Assembly (NCBI GenBank): GCA_003345595.1
Contig: PRDI01000025.1
Coordinates: forward strand, 1-53,784
Length of the DNA: 53,784 nt
Origin: Candidatus Thorarchaeota archaeon
GTDB taxonomy: Archaea; Asgardarchaeota; Thorarchaeia; Thorarchaeales; Thorarchaeaceae
Reading direction: 5' to 3'
Part shown: one piece after another, positions 45,729 through 53,784 of the stretch
Layout of the letters: the number at the start of each line of letters is the position of its first letter
Position numbering within the stretch: the stretch's first letter is position 1
Program-made: the position numbers and the translations under genes
The notes under the pieces: model-generated
The model's database searches: none
Told to the model about the DNA's origin: nothing
The model's input: the letters and a program-made list of their open reading frames with translations, nothing else

Positions 45729-48485
45729 ATGATGGTACCCATGTCAAGCAAGCCATTCGGATCAGGCCATTTCGGTGAGTGGATCACAGACGAATTCGGT
45801 CTGCCTGCGTATCACTATACCTGCAATCAACTCACAGACCCCAAGGCACATACACCTACGAATGAGCTCTGGCGCTCTCCTACGGAGCATTTACATCAGG
45901 TTGGGAATGATAGACTTGTCGGTGTTGCTTCGAATTATGGACATGTTCAGGTTCGGCAGGATGAAGGGAGTCCGAAGTTCCTGAATGACTACGACCCCGC
46001 GAGCCATCAATACGGCGGCGGGTTCGGGTATTTGACAGATGGCAAGACTGTACTCAGTACCTACTACTCCGGGAAGGCCGAATCCTTTGACAGAGTCTTT
46101 GGCGCAGGATACTACAGAAAGACAGTCAAGGGAAACGGGCTGGTAGTGGACCATGCTGTCTTTGCTCCCTATGGCGACGATCCCATTCTTATCTCGAAGG
46201 TCACGATAGAGAATCAACGGGAAGAGCCTGCGGATCTGAGATGGATCGAGTATTGGGGTTGTCAGCTGTATCAGTTTTCATACAAAGCATTCATGCGGTC
46301 TGTCGTATCAAAGAAGCATCCTAACCTCTATCGTAGAAGACTCGCAACGCGGTTTGCAGACCATATCAGTGTCCTGAGTAGCGGAAGAGGGCTGGAAGTC
46401 AAGAAACAATTCATGGGTCATGCCCTGCCTGACATGTTAGGATGGGGGTTTCTGAATTTCATGCTGAATTTCGTGGGAAAGGAAATGACTGGTGGACCAG
46501 TCAGATCCCCAGTGAAACAGGCAGTGCTCGAAGACCTCTCTCCTCCAGACGTTTTCCTCGTATCTCTCGATGCGCCCTGTGATGCCGTGTGCACCAATGC
46601 GGCAGGTTTCTTTGGTGAGGGAGGCGTGGTTTCGCCTGACGGCATACGGGGTTTTCTATCTGAGAACGTTGAGGGAAGTGGCCCAGAGACAGGTCTCTTC
46701 CTCGAGCGGCGTGCCCATCTGAAGCCCGGCGAGAGCAGGTCGATGTACTTTGCCTATGGTTATCTGCCCGAAGGCTTCACTCTTGAGTCTCTCATCTCGA
46801 AATATGAGAAAGATCTTCCTCAGTTGTTGAGCCGATCGTGCGAACAATGGAAGAAAAACCGCATCCAGCTGGACGTCGGTGATGAGAAGTGGGTCGATCG
46901 CGAACTCGCATGGCACAATTACTACCTGAGAAGCAACCTCACGTATGATAGCTTCTTCAGAGAGCACATTCTATCTCAGGGGCATGTGTACCAGTACCTG
47001 ATCGGATTCCAAGGTGGAGCGCGTGACCCGCTGCAACACGCTCTACCATTCGTATACTCCGACCCGACCATTGTGAAGGAAGTTCTGAGGTACACCTTAA
47101 AGTCGATGACCCCTGACGGCAAGATTCCGTATGGCATTGTTGGCTGTGGGATGTACATGCCATCGCCGTTCCATCCAAGTGATCAGGAGATGTGGCTCCT
47201 TTGGCTCGCCGGCGAGTACGTGCTCGCCACGAGAGACTTGGCGTTTCTGAACGAGGTCATCCCAACGTATCCGGTGTATGGTCACAAGGCGAGGACCATG
47301 CGCGTCGACGATCTCCTGTCCGCCTGCTATCGTCGACTGGTTGTATTGACAGGGGTCGGGCAACACGGCATTCAGAGACTGGTGAAGGGTGACTGGAATG
47401 ACATGATGGTCATGGGATACGTTCCGAAGGAGCAACGTCCAGTTGTCGAGGAAGTCGGTGAGAGCGTTCTCAATGCGGCAATGGCCACATATGTCTTCGA
47501 CGTTTATTCAAGGCTGCTGACCTATGCAGGTAACAAGAGTCTGGCGGAGGATGTCATGAAACATGCCGCCGCTCAGCGGTCCGCGGTACAAGCACAGTGG
47601 ATGGGCAAGTGGTTCAAGAGGGCATGGCTCAGCGAGGATATCGGATGGGTCGGAGAGGACAATCTCTGGTTGGAACCGCAGCCCTGGGCTATCATTGGGG
47701 AATCTGTGGACTCTGAGCAAAGACGGATTCTAGTACAGTGGATAGACAAGGAAGCAAGAAAGCCATCGAAGATAGGTGCCATGATTCTTGGAAAAGCAGA
47801 CCCAAAGATGGTCGGCCCAACAGGAGTGGGAACGAATGCGGGGATATGGCCCTCAATAAATGGTACCCTCGTATGGGCTCTGTCGCTCGTGGATGGTAAG
47901 ATGGCGTGGAACGAATGGAAGAAGAACACGCTTGCCACGCATGCTGAGGAATACCCAGATATCTGGTATGGTATCTGGAGCGGCCCCGACACCTACAACT
48001 CTGAACTCTCCGTTCGTCCAGGAGAAACCATCTTCGGTACCGAAGACGAGATTCCTCATGAAACCGATGAAGAGAAAGCCAAGGACTCCGACATCGGTAA
48101 GATCTTCGAGGTCAAATGGACAGACTTTCCAGTGATGAACATGCATCCGCATGCATGGCCCCTCTACAGTGTTGCCAAGCTCATGGGAACAGAATTCACT
48201 GAGCAGGGGGTCGACCTCGCTCCATCGCTGCCGAAGGACGAATACAGGTTTACGTCTCCTCTGCTCGAGCTGGAGAAAACAAAGCAAGGTTACCGAGGTA
48301 GGTATTCGCCAATGACTGCAGGGACTTGGAGAATCACGCTCAAGCTTGGTGAGAAAGAGCGGAACCGAGTCAGTGTTTTGACTGTTAATGGAAAGGATCA
48401 GAAGCTGACCTCTGAAGGCGACAAGGTTGTGCTGACTGGAGCAAGCGCGCCAGACCGGCCGCTCACATGGTCGCTCAGATTCTGA
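45729..48485 (+). CDS. GH94-like glycoside phosphorylase
   Basis: A 918-aa cytoplasmic protein of the GH94/GH36-like (cellobiose phosphorylase type) group, which cleaves or makes beta-glucosidic bonds with phosphate. The N-terminus FGSGHFGEWITDEFGLPAYH matches the usual 'yG.fd...rEyvIt.p.tP' start, followed by a large beta-sandwich with PKFLNDYDPASHQYGGGFGY. The (alpha/alpha)6 barrel shows HVYQYLIGFQGGARDPLQH and LVKGDWND (Asp555, Asp558), the 'GDWNDg' motif where GH94 enzymes keep the catalytic Asp. A C-terminal beta-sandwich ends with PDRPLTWSLRF. It has no signal peptide. The homologous start may be the fifth codon (ATG 45741). Two URO-D methyltransferase genes follow on the same strand. 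The sugar is unknown. Confidence 0.85.
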   Translation: MMVPMSSKPFGSGHFGEWITDEFGLPAYHYTCNQLTDPKAHTPTNELWRSPTEHLHQVGNDRLVGVASNYGHVQVRQDEGSPKFLNDYDPASHQYGGGFGYLTDGKTVLSTYYSGKAESFDRVFGAGYYRKTVKGNGLVVDHAVFAPYGDDPILISKVTIENQREEPADLRWIEYWGCQLYQFSYKAFMRSVVSKKHPNLYRRRLATRFADHISVLSSGRGLEVKKQFMGHALPDMLGWGFLNFMLNFVGKEMTGGPVRSPVKQAVLEDLSPPDVFLVSLDAPCDAVCTNAAGFFGEGGVVSPDGIRGFLSENVEGSGPETGLFLERRAHLKPGESRSMYFAYGYLPEGFTLESLISKYEKDLPQLLSRSCEQWKKNRIQLDVGDEKWVDRELAWHNYYLRSNLTYDSFFREHILSQGHVYQYLIGFQGGARDPLQHALPFVYSDPTIVKEVLRYTLKSMTPDGKIPYGIVGCGMYMPSPFHPSDQEMWLLWLAGEYVLATRDLAFLNEVIPTYPVYGHKARTMRVDDLLSACYRRLVVLTGVGQHGIQRLVKGDWNDMMVMGYVPKEQRPVVEEVGESVLNAAMATYVFDVYSRLLTYAGNKSLAEDVMKHAAAQRSAVQAQWMGKWFKRAWLSEDIGWVGEDNLWLEPQPWAIIGESVDSEQRRILVQWIDKEARKPSKIGAMILGKADPKMVGPTGVGTNAGIWPSINGTLVWALSLVDGKMAWNEWKKNTLATHAEEYPDIWYGIWSGPDTYNSELSVRPGETIFGTEDEIPHETDEEKAKDSDIGKIFEVKWTDFPVMNMHPHAWPLYSVAKLMGTEFTEQGVDLAPSLPKDEYRFTSPLLELEKTKQGYRGRYSPMTAGTWRITLKLGEKERNRVSVLTVNGKDQKLTSEGDKVVLTGASAPDRPLTWSLRF

Positions 48486-48527
48486 CATAACGTGAAGTAG
48501 CAGCGTTTCAAGAGATGTCGATTGAGA

Positions 48528-49571
48528 ATGAAACCACTTGACCTCACCCTGTCAGCAATTGATGGCACTGCGGAGAGAGTCCCGTTCAATCCATTCATCA
48601 TGCATCTCGCGGCGGCAATTGACGGCATTGATTACAGCGGAATCTACTGCCAGGATGCAGATGTCCTTGCAGAGGCTCAGACGAAGTGTGCCAGGACCTT
48701 CGGCGTTGATCATGTCAATGTATCGACGGACGCTTACAGAGAAGCCAGTGCATGGGGCATTGAGATAGACTTCTCTGGTCACACGCCTGTAGCCAAGACT
48801 CATCTGGATCCAGCCGGCTTTGAGTCGGTCGAGAAACCTGATCTACAATCCAGTCCCAGAATCAAGAATCGAGTCGAAGCCGTGCGGCTTCTCAAGCGCA
48901 GTGTGGGCAACGAGCAATGCATCGTGGGATGGATAGAAGCCCCGTTCGCAGAGATATGCTGCCTGTTTGGTCTCATGGAAGTGCTAAAGCTGGGACGTAA
49001 TCCGAAGTGGAACGAGATGGTTAAGGACTTCACCAAACGAGTCATCCCTGTTCAGCTGGAGTTCGCCGAGATGCAGATTGAAGCGGGTGCAGACATCATC
49101 GGAGTGGGAGATTCGGCGGTTTCTCAGATAGGTCCCAAGCGCTACAAGGAGGCATGCCTCGAATCAACACAGAAACTGCTCAAGGACATCGCCAAGCAGG
49201 TGCCTGTCCTTTACCACGTTTGCGGAGATAGCTCAGTGGTTGACAAAGAAGGACGATCCATGCTCGAGCTTGTCGCCGACTCAGGGACTTCCATTCTGGA
49301 CATTGACTATCAAGTTGATATGACCACAGCCAAGCAGAAGATTGGCGACAGGGTGTGCATCCGAGGAAACACAAACACTGCTATGCTTGGCGATCGCCTG
49401 TATTCGCCAACAAGGATAATCGGCGAGGTCACGCGGACTATCAAAGCCGGCAAGCCAGGAGGAAAGTACATGTTCTCTGCAGGATGTGAATGGCCTTGGG
49501 AACCTATTGATCTTGCTGCACGCAATCTGGGGATTGCCCGGACTCTGGTCGAGCGAATCGGTGGATACTGA
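48528..49571 (+). CDS. URO-D/MtaA-like corrinoid methyltransferase (His-x-Cys...Cys site)
   Basis: A protein of 347 aa in the uroporphyrinogen decarboxylase superfamily. It keeps a complete MtaA-like zinc set: His230 and Cys232 in LYHVCGDSS and Cys320 in FSAGCEWPWE. MtaA has His, Cys and Cys at almost the same positions. This zinc activates a thiol acceptor such as coenzyme M in MtaA, so this protein is the best candidate here for methyl transfer from the corrinoid to a thiol. The ATG at 48528 is preferred over a TTG two codons earlier. It starts 42 nt after the phosphorylase gene and its stop is one base before the next gene's ATG, so all three read as an operon. No other coenzyme-M or methanogenesis gene is in view, so the acceptor is open. 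Confidence 0.87.
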   Translation: MKPLDLTLSAIDGTAERVPFNPFIMHLAAAIDGIDYSGIYCQDADVLAEAQTKCARTFGVDHVNVSTDAYREASAWGIEIDFSGHTPVAKTHLDPAGFESVEKPDLQSSPRIKNRVEAVRLLKRSVGNEQCIVGWIEAPFAEICCLFGLMEVLKLGRNPKWNEMVKDFTKRVIPVQLEFAEMQIEAGADIIGVGDSAVSQIGPKRYKEACLESTQKLLKDIAKQVPVLYHVCGDSSVVDKEGRSMLELVADSGTSILDIDYQVDMTTAKQKIGDRVCIRGNTNTAMLGDRLYSPTRIIGEVTRTIKAGKPGGKYMFSAGCEWPWEPIDLAARNLGIARTLVERIGGY

Positions 49572-49572
49572 C

Positions 49573-50745
49573 ATGAACTCACGCCAAAGGGTACTCGCGG
49601 CACTGGATCATCAGACACCGGATAAGGTCCCACTTGATTTTGGCGGAAACCAGTCAGGCATTCACATCATAGCCTACAAACGACTGCTTCAGTACCTCGA
49701 CATCGAGGACAAGGAGATATGCTATTGCGACTTCTTGGAACAAGCGGTGCGACCGTGCGAGGAGCTGCTGAAACACTTCGAGATAGATGTCCGATGGTTG
49801 AGGCCGGAGTCCAGTATTGTCCCTGAGGACTTCGTCCCGCAAGTGGAGGGCAAGTACCAAGGTGTGTATGACCAGTTCGGAGTGTTCTGGGGAGATAATG
49901 CAGAGAAGAAGATTGAGGACATCCTGTACTATGATCCTGTCATCCATCCCCTGAGTGAGATGAAGACTGTACAGGAGATCAAGGAGTACAACTGGCCTGA
50001 TGGCACTGACAAGAAACGGATGAAGGGTTTGAGAGAGGAAGCCAGGCGGCTCAGAAGAACCACTGACTATGCCATTGCCACTCCGCCGCTCGGATGCATC
50101 TATGAATATACGACATTTCTGTTCGGGTTTGCGAAAGCATTGAGGCATCTGCAAAAGAACCCGGAACTGATAGTCGCCACCATGGAAGAGCTGGAGAAGT
50201 ACTGGACCGACTACGCGACTGCATTCCTCGATGAGGTCAAGTTCGGAAACGAGCACTATGTGGACATAGTAGCCAACAATGGAGACCTCGCCCAGCAAGG
50301 AGGTCCCATAATGAACCCGAAGACAATCTACGAACCGTTGATCAAGCCAATCGAAAAACGATTCTCAGCAAGAGTGCACTCTCTAGCTAATGTCAAAATC
50401 AACTATCATTGCTGTGGGTCGATACCTCTCTTCATTCCACACTTCGCTGAAATTGGATACGATGCCGTGAATCCTGTCCAGGTCGGTGCATATGACATGG
50501 AGCCGTGCAGTCTTAAGAAGCGATTTGGGGAATTGATTACATTCTGGGGCGGCATGTGTGATACTCAGAGTACTCTGCCTTTCGGCACGCCTGAGAAGGT
50601 TCGTGATGAGGTGCATCACAATGTGGCGTGCCTCAAGCCAGGCGGCGGATACATCGCGGCCAATGTACATAACATAACCGGAGAGGTGCCAGCCGAGAAC
50701 ATAGTGGCAATGTTCGAAACTGCGAGAGAGTTCAGAGGATATTAG
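49573..50745 (+). CDS. URO-D/MtaA-like corrinoid methyltransferase (His-Cys-Cys site)
   Basis: A 390-aa protein of the same superfamily, with the standard opening MNSRQRVLAALDHQTPDKVP and a barrel ending in GGGYIAANVHNITGEVPAEN. The zinc-type position reads NYHCCGSI, so His-x-Cys is kept with an extra Cys between; the third Cys of MtaA is replaced by the VHN segment. The frame is open upstream to 49486, but the ATG at 49573 follows the previous stop (TGA 49569-49571) by one base and gives the family start. This pattern is typical of the substrate-side members of the group, so it may take the methyl group from the methylated substrate; that is inference. Sequence match to the other two in the window is low. 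Confidence 0.87.
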   Translation: MNSRQRVLAALDHQTPDKVPLDFGGNQSGIHIIAYKRLLQYLDIEDKEICYCDFLEQAVRPCEELLKHFEIDVRWLRPESSIVPEDFVPQVEGKYQGVYDQFGVFWGDNAEKKIEDILYYDPVIHPLSEMKTVQEIKEYNWPDGTDKKRMKGLREEARRLRRTTDYAIATPPLGCIYEYTTFLFGFAKALRHLQKNPELIVATMEELEKYWTDYATAFLDEVKFGNEHYVDIVANNGDLAQQGGPIMNPKTIYEPLIKPIEKRFSARVHSLANVKINYHCCGSIPLFIPHFAEIGYDAVNPVQVGAYDMEPCSLKKRFGELITFWGGMCDTQSTLPFGTPEKVRDEVHHNVACLKPGGGYIAANVHNITGEVPAENIVAMFETAREFRGY

Positions 50746-50948
50746 TGGCTCTCTGTTGTTGACGGTTTCTCCCTTGGACAGCCAACTGCAGTCGAGTGAC
50801 TGCAAATCCGGTTATATTCCTCATGATTTCCCACCGGAATGTGTCAGCCTTCCCGGAAGCATCTGCAACCCGCTTTTCCGCATACACTCCAGACAGCATT
50901 CATTCATAACTGTCCTTCTACATATCCACAGCCGAGGTCTCATGTGGT

Positions 50949-53285
50949 TTGAAGCACAACAAGGAGTCGATGCTGGGAGTAGGAATCATGACTATTTTCC
51001 TGTTGAGCTCTGTCATGTGCCCTGCTGCTGCAGCACTGACTGTAATCAATGAAGAGCAGTTTGAACGTGTCTATACTCCGAACGCCAATAATCACACGTA
51101 CGTCTATGCCGAGCCTGATGTGCTATCGGGGGTGACCACGTCGACGCTGCATGTTAATCAGGATCTTCAAATGAGGAGATACGCGTTTGATGGCACGGGC
51201 TGGACTTACTATGACGCAGCTTACCCAGGACCCAATGATGTGCCATTTCCCTGGAGCGCATTCAATGTCTGGGCAGGTACCACCTTCACCAACACGTCGA
51301 TACTGCCCTCCTTCATCACCGCTGTTGCGGCGGACGGCGGACCGGCTGTCTTGAACTCGACACTTACGCGTTCGTCATTCGAACTCAAGATGGGACAGCT
51401 TTCGACTCTGGTCCTCGAACCCAATCTGTACTACTTTGGAGTGCTCGGGATTGCCGCTGAGGAGTTCATATATCTCACAGTTTCCTCCAGACAAGTCAAT
51501 TCCCCGAGCTGGCAAGTCACGGTTGTTGACCCTGCGGGCCATTTCATGGGGAGCATCGAAGGGTCTGAGAATGCCAGCACTGTTCTCCCATTCAGACCAT
51601 CGGGACCGGGTACGTACTTCGTCATGATAATTGGCGAAGCGAACTCTCAGAGCCTGCTCATCTTCGATCTGTTGCCACAAGCAGTGGCACCCACACAAGT
51701 GGCGTTTGGCCAACTCGTGCAGGGCGTTCTCGAGGATAGTGAGTTCGTGGTCACGAGTGATTCCGGAACGGTGGTTGATACTAAGAAGACTCCAGCAGCC
51801 CACACATACAAGTTCTACTCACAAGAGGTGGCATTGATATCTTACTCATTCAACTACCCGGGTGAGAGCGAGCCCGTCGATCCACCCATAGGGACGCGGA
51901 TAGAACTCTCCAGCGATGCATTCACGTCCATGTTTGATTACGGCCAGAGGTACAACAACATAATCAACTCACCACAAAGCAGCATCCTGTACTACCGATC
52001 CTCAAACGGAGAAACGTACTACCTTACCGTGATTGGACCTGGCAATGTCAAGTACACGCTGTTCCACGAAGACAACGTCGCTCAGGACCTGCCTGTGAAC
52101 CAAGAGTTATCTGTGATAAACAACCAGGGCTATGCGGTGAAGAGCGCCTACAGCCTATACCTGTCTCAGGACTCTTTCATGAAGCTGAACTCCAGTGCAT
52201 TGTTAGCAGAATACGCTTGGAGAGCGTGGGCAGTCTACGGCAATGATATGTACATTTCCCAGAACCTGCAATGGGCGGCCACACTTCAGTCCTCCTCGTT
52301 CTACTACCTCCCCGCGGGATATTATGTCTTCGAAGTCACAGCTGGTCCTGATACATCTGCTCAGTTCGAGTTCAACATCGGACCGGTAGTCGACGCGTCC
52401 ACGGCCAGTATCGCGAGAGTGGGCGGCTTCCGTGTGAATACAGATACGATGACTTATTACAATACAACTCTGAAGCTGCTGAATCTTGCCAACATCACAG
52501 TAAGAGCCAACTTGGCGTTCTACGACCGATACATGATTCTTTCGTCCAGTTCGACCCCGATACTGGCAAACCGTGTGAACGGAACCCACTGGGCTCCGCA
52601 TCCCTCCTACAGCAACTCCACGAGCTTTGTGACTACGAACACATTGACAGAGGGGTACTCTCTCGTCGCAGTGTGTACCTACAGGGTGTCTAACAACACT
52701 CAAGGAGCGACAAACGACTATTCCGACTATGAAGTCAATTACGGTATCGAATGTGTGGATTACACCAGTAGCTACTTCAACGGTACATTCAATCTTGATG
52801 TTGGCGCTGGCCCCGTAGAACACAACTTCACACTGCCACTCCCCGGAGAGACAACAGAGAACTATCAGGTTGGACTAAGCGTACCCAAGGGTATCTGGTT
52901 CAATGTCACCATCATAGCTCATGATGCTGACACTTTCTCCGCAGTCCTTCTTCAGAACTGGCAGTCCAGATCACACAGGACTCAGTGGGCGGATCTCAAC
53001 GATGAACTTGTGGGGAGCATTGGAACACAGCTATCGTTCCAATTTGGCTCGATAAGTGACTCGATGAAACTGATCCTCAGTGTTGGCAGAGACCTGTCCG
53101 ACAACGGGTCATTATATGTGAGGATTACGCCTTTCAACACCACCACCTTCATAGGTCCCCCTGTGCTGACTGTGGGACCGCCTGACTTCCTGTCTGGCCT
53201 TTTGGTCTATGCAGTTCCGATTGCGATTGGCGCTGCGGCAATCGTGATAGTAGCAGTTGTCTATTTCAAGAAGTACAAGAAATAG
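50949..53285 (+). CDS. Exported, membrane-anchored beta-rich protein of unknown function
   Basis: A 778-aa protein with a signal peptide (hydrophobic run MLGVGIMTIFLLSSVMCPA, then AAA), a long Ser/Thr/Asn-rich exterior with repeated beta-type patterns such as GTYFVMIIGEANSQSLLIFD and YYVFEVTAGPDTSAQFEFNI, and a C-terminal membrane helix (about 750-772) with a KKYKK tail. The repeats have the spacing of jelly-roll or pre-peptidase C-terminal type modules ('yyv.v....g...y.l'), but I cannot name a family. Start: TTG 50949 gives a proper basic n-region (MKHNKES); the ATG at 50970, behind AAGGAG, gives a shorter one without charge. It follows the methyltransferase genes by 203 bp and is probably a separate unit. 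Confidence 0.75.
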   Translation: MKHNKESMLGVGIMTIFLLSSVMCPAAAALTVINEEQFERVYTPNANNHTYVYAEPDVLSGVTTSTLHVNQDLQMRRYAFDGTGWTYYDAAYPGPNDVPFPWSAFNVWAGTTFTNTSILPSFITAVAADGGPAVLNSTLTRSSFELKMGQLSTLVLEPNLYYFGVLGIAAEEFIYLTVSSRQVNSPSWQVTVVDPAGHFMGSIEGSENASTVLPFRPSGPGTYFVMIIGEANSQSLLIFDLLPQAVAPTQVAFGQLVQGVLEDSEFVVTSDSGTVVDTKKTPAAHTYKFYSQEVALISYSFNYPGESEPVDPPIGTRIELSSDAFTSMFDYGQRYNNIINSPQSSILYYRSSNGETYYLTVIGPGNVKYTLFHEDNVAQDLPVNQELSVINNQGYAVKSAYSLYLSQDSFMKLNSSALLAEYAWRAWAVYGNDMYISQNLQWAATLQSSSFYYLPAGYYVFEVTAGPDTSAQFEFNIGPVVDASTASIARVGGFRVNTDTMTYYNTTLKLLNLANITVRANLAFYDRYMILSSSSTPILANRVNGTHWAPHPSYSNSTSFVTTNTLTEGYSLVAVCTYRVSNNTQGATNDYSDYEVNYGIECVDYTSSYFNGTFNLDVGAGPVEHNFTLPLPGETTENYQVGLSVPKGIWFNVTIIAHDADTFSAVLLQNWQSRSHRTQWADLNDELVGSIGTQLSFQFGSISDSMKLILSVGRDLSDNGSLYVRITPFNTTTFIGPPVLTVGPPDFLSGLLVYAVPIAIGAAAIVIVAVVYFKKYKK

Positions 53286-53291
53286 GGAATA

Positions 53292-53313
53292 GGACCTGGC
53301 ACAAGCCAGGTCC
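53292..53313 (+). terminator. Hairpin terminator after the exported protein gene
   Basis: GGACCTGGC pairs perfectly with GCCAGGTCC (9 bp, ACAA loop) 7 nt after the stop, followed by a pyrimidine stretch with CTTTCTTTTCT (53317-53327). Confidence 0.65.
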
Positions 53314-53511
53314 CCACTTTCTTTTCTGGAACCGGTTTCTGCACCACATGACAGTTGGGGGTCTTTCGCTCGCCCGTTTCTGGGGTGGTTTCTGCCTACG
53401 CCTAGCTGAGATTGAAGGCTTGACGTGCATCTCTCGTCACAAAGGCATCTGTGCCATACAGGCGTACTAACATTGATATGAAAGAGAGCCGAGTATGAGT
53501 ATTGGGCACAT

Positions 53512-53784
53512 ATGAGAACACTGCGGCATAAGGTGCTGGTTGTCATATTGGTTGTTACAATGACATTCGTAGGCATCTTCATAGCTTGGCCTGGTCTGGG
53601 GGGTCCTCAACTGGTTGCTGACTGCGGGCGATTCTGCTACCTCAGTCAGGTATACGACGACAACGACAACAAGACATACACGGTCGAGTTCGCTGGTGCT
53701 AACTTCACATTCCTATACTGGCACTACACTGGGCTTCAGGTTTGGAACGGTACGACTGTGACTCTCACGGACCAACCAGACAGG
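53512..53784 (+). CDS. N-terminal part of an exported or membrane-anchored protein, cut by the window edge
   Basis: An open frame from ATG 53512 runs without a stop to the last base (91 codons). It begins MRTLRHKVLVVILVVTMTFV, a basic n-region and a hydrophobic segment, followed by a polar part with a CGRFC pair, DDNDNKTYTVEF, an LYWHY stretch and VWNGTTVTLTD, which looks like extracellular beta structure with N-glycosylation sequons. No ribosome site is obvious. The rest lies beyond the window and I cannot name a family. Confidence 0.6.
   Translation, partial: MRTLRHKVLVVILVVTMTFVGIFIAWPGLGGPQLVADCGRFCYLSQVYDDNDNKTYTVEFAGANFTFLYWHYTGLQVWNGTTVTLTDQPDR

Noticed and set aside
43816-50745. Possible pyrrolysine (in-frame TAG) methylamine methyltransferase
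   Set aside because: All methyltransferases here are of URO-D type, with frames not interrupted by TAG; no MttB, MtmB or MtbB sequence is seen.
1-53784. CRISPR array, tRNA, rRNA, insertion sequence or phage genes
   Set aside because: I found no regular short repeats with spacers, no cloverleaf-like sequence, and no transposase, integrase or phage structural motif. A tRNA and CRISPR search by program would settle this.

Overview
The window reads as archaeal chromosome, probably Asgard (Thorarchaeia-like). Seen directly: AT-rich TATA-type boxes (TTTATAT, TTTAAATA, TTTATAAG, TTAATAGG) lie ahead of most gene blocks, starts are a mix of ATG/GTG/TTG with AGGAGG- or GGTGAT-type ribosome sites, and many secreted proteins end in one C-terminal membrane anchor with a short basic tail. 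The Asgard placement is inference from gene content (giant TSP3-repeat and gingipain-like surface proteins, peptide ABC systems, MtaA-like methyltransferases); there is no marker gene here.

Layout. 1-586: a GNAT acetyltransferase broken by an in-frame TAA and cut by the window edge. 821-8885: a peptide-transport block, with one lone substrate-binding protein on +, then on - a complete Opp/Dpp set (two permeases, two ATPases) followed by a second binding protein with its own promoter. 9000-11937: small regulatory/redox genes (HxlR-type regulator, cupin, flavodoxin, MBL-fold hydrolase with a one-base frameshift at codon 2) and an unexplained cluster of hairpins. 12308-37300: about 25 kb of cell-surface genes, namely two tandem paralogous giants (2248 and 2187 aa) and, convergent to them, a 3670-aa gingipain-family (C25) protein with a mosaic of surface domains. 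37656-41695: two DUF998-type membrane proteins, a Gfo/Idh/MocA-type oxidoreductase and a QueG-like double [4Fe-4S] protein. 41962-50745: a sugar/one-carbon block, with a GPH-type sugar symporter, an MtaC-like corrinoid protein, three URO-D/MtaA-like methyltransferases and a GH94-like glycoside phosphorylase. 50949-53784: two further exported proteins, the last cut by the window edge.

How it may work together. The peptide ABC genes and the surface protease fit extracellular protein breakdown and peptide uptake. The right-hand block puts corrinoid methyl transfer beside sugar uptake, glycoside phosphorolysis and an NAD(P)-type sugar oxidoreductase. My main hypothesis is a corrinoid-dependent demethylation pathway for methylated sugars or glycosides. 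The evidence is gene neighbourhood and motif retention only.

Signs of gene turnover are frequent: a stop-interrupted GNAT gene, a C-terminal scrap of a GH94-like gene (2640-2756), a C-terminal scrap of a DUF998 gene between the giant paralogs (19102-19281), a duplicated upstream region of the giants, and a near-identical 297-bp repeat inside the 3670-aa gene.
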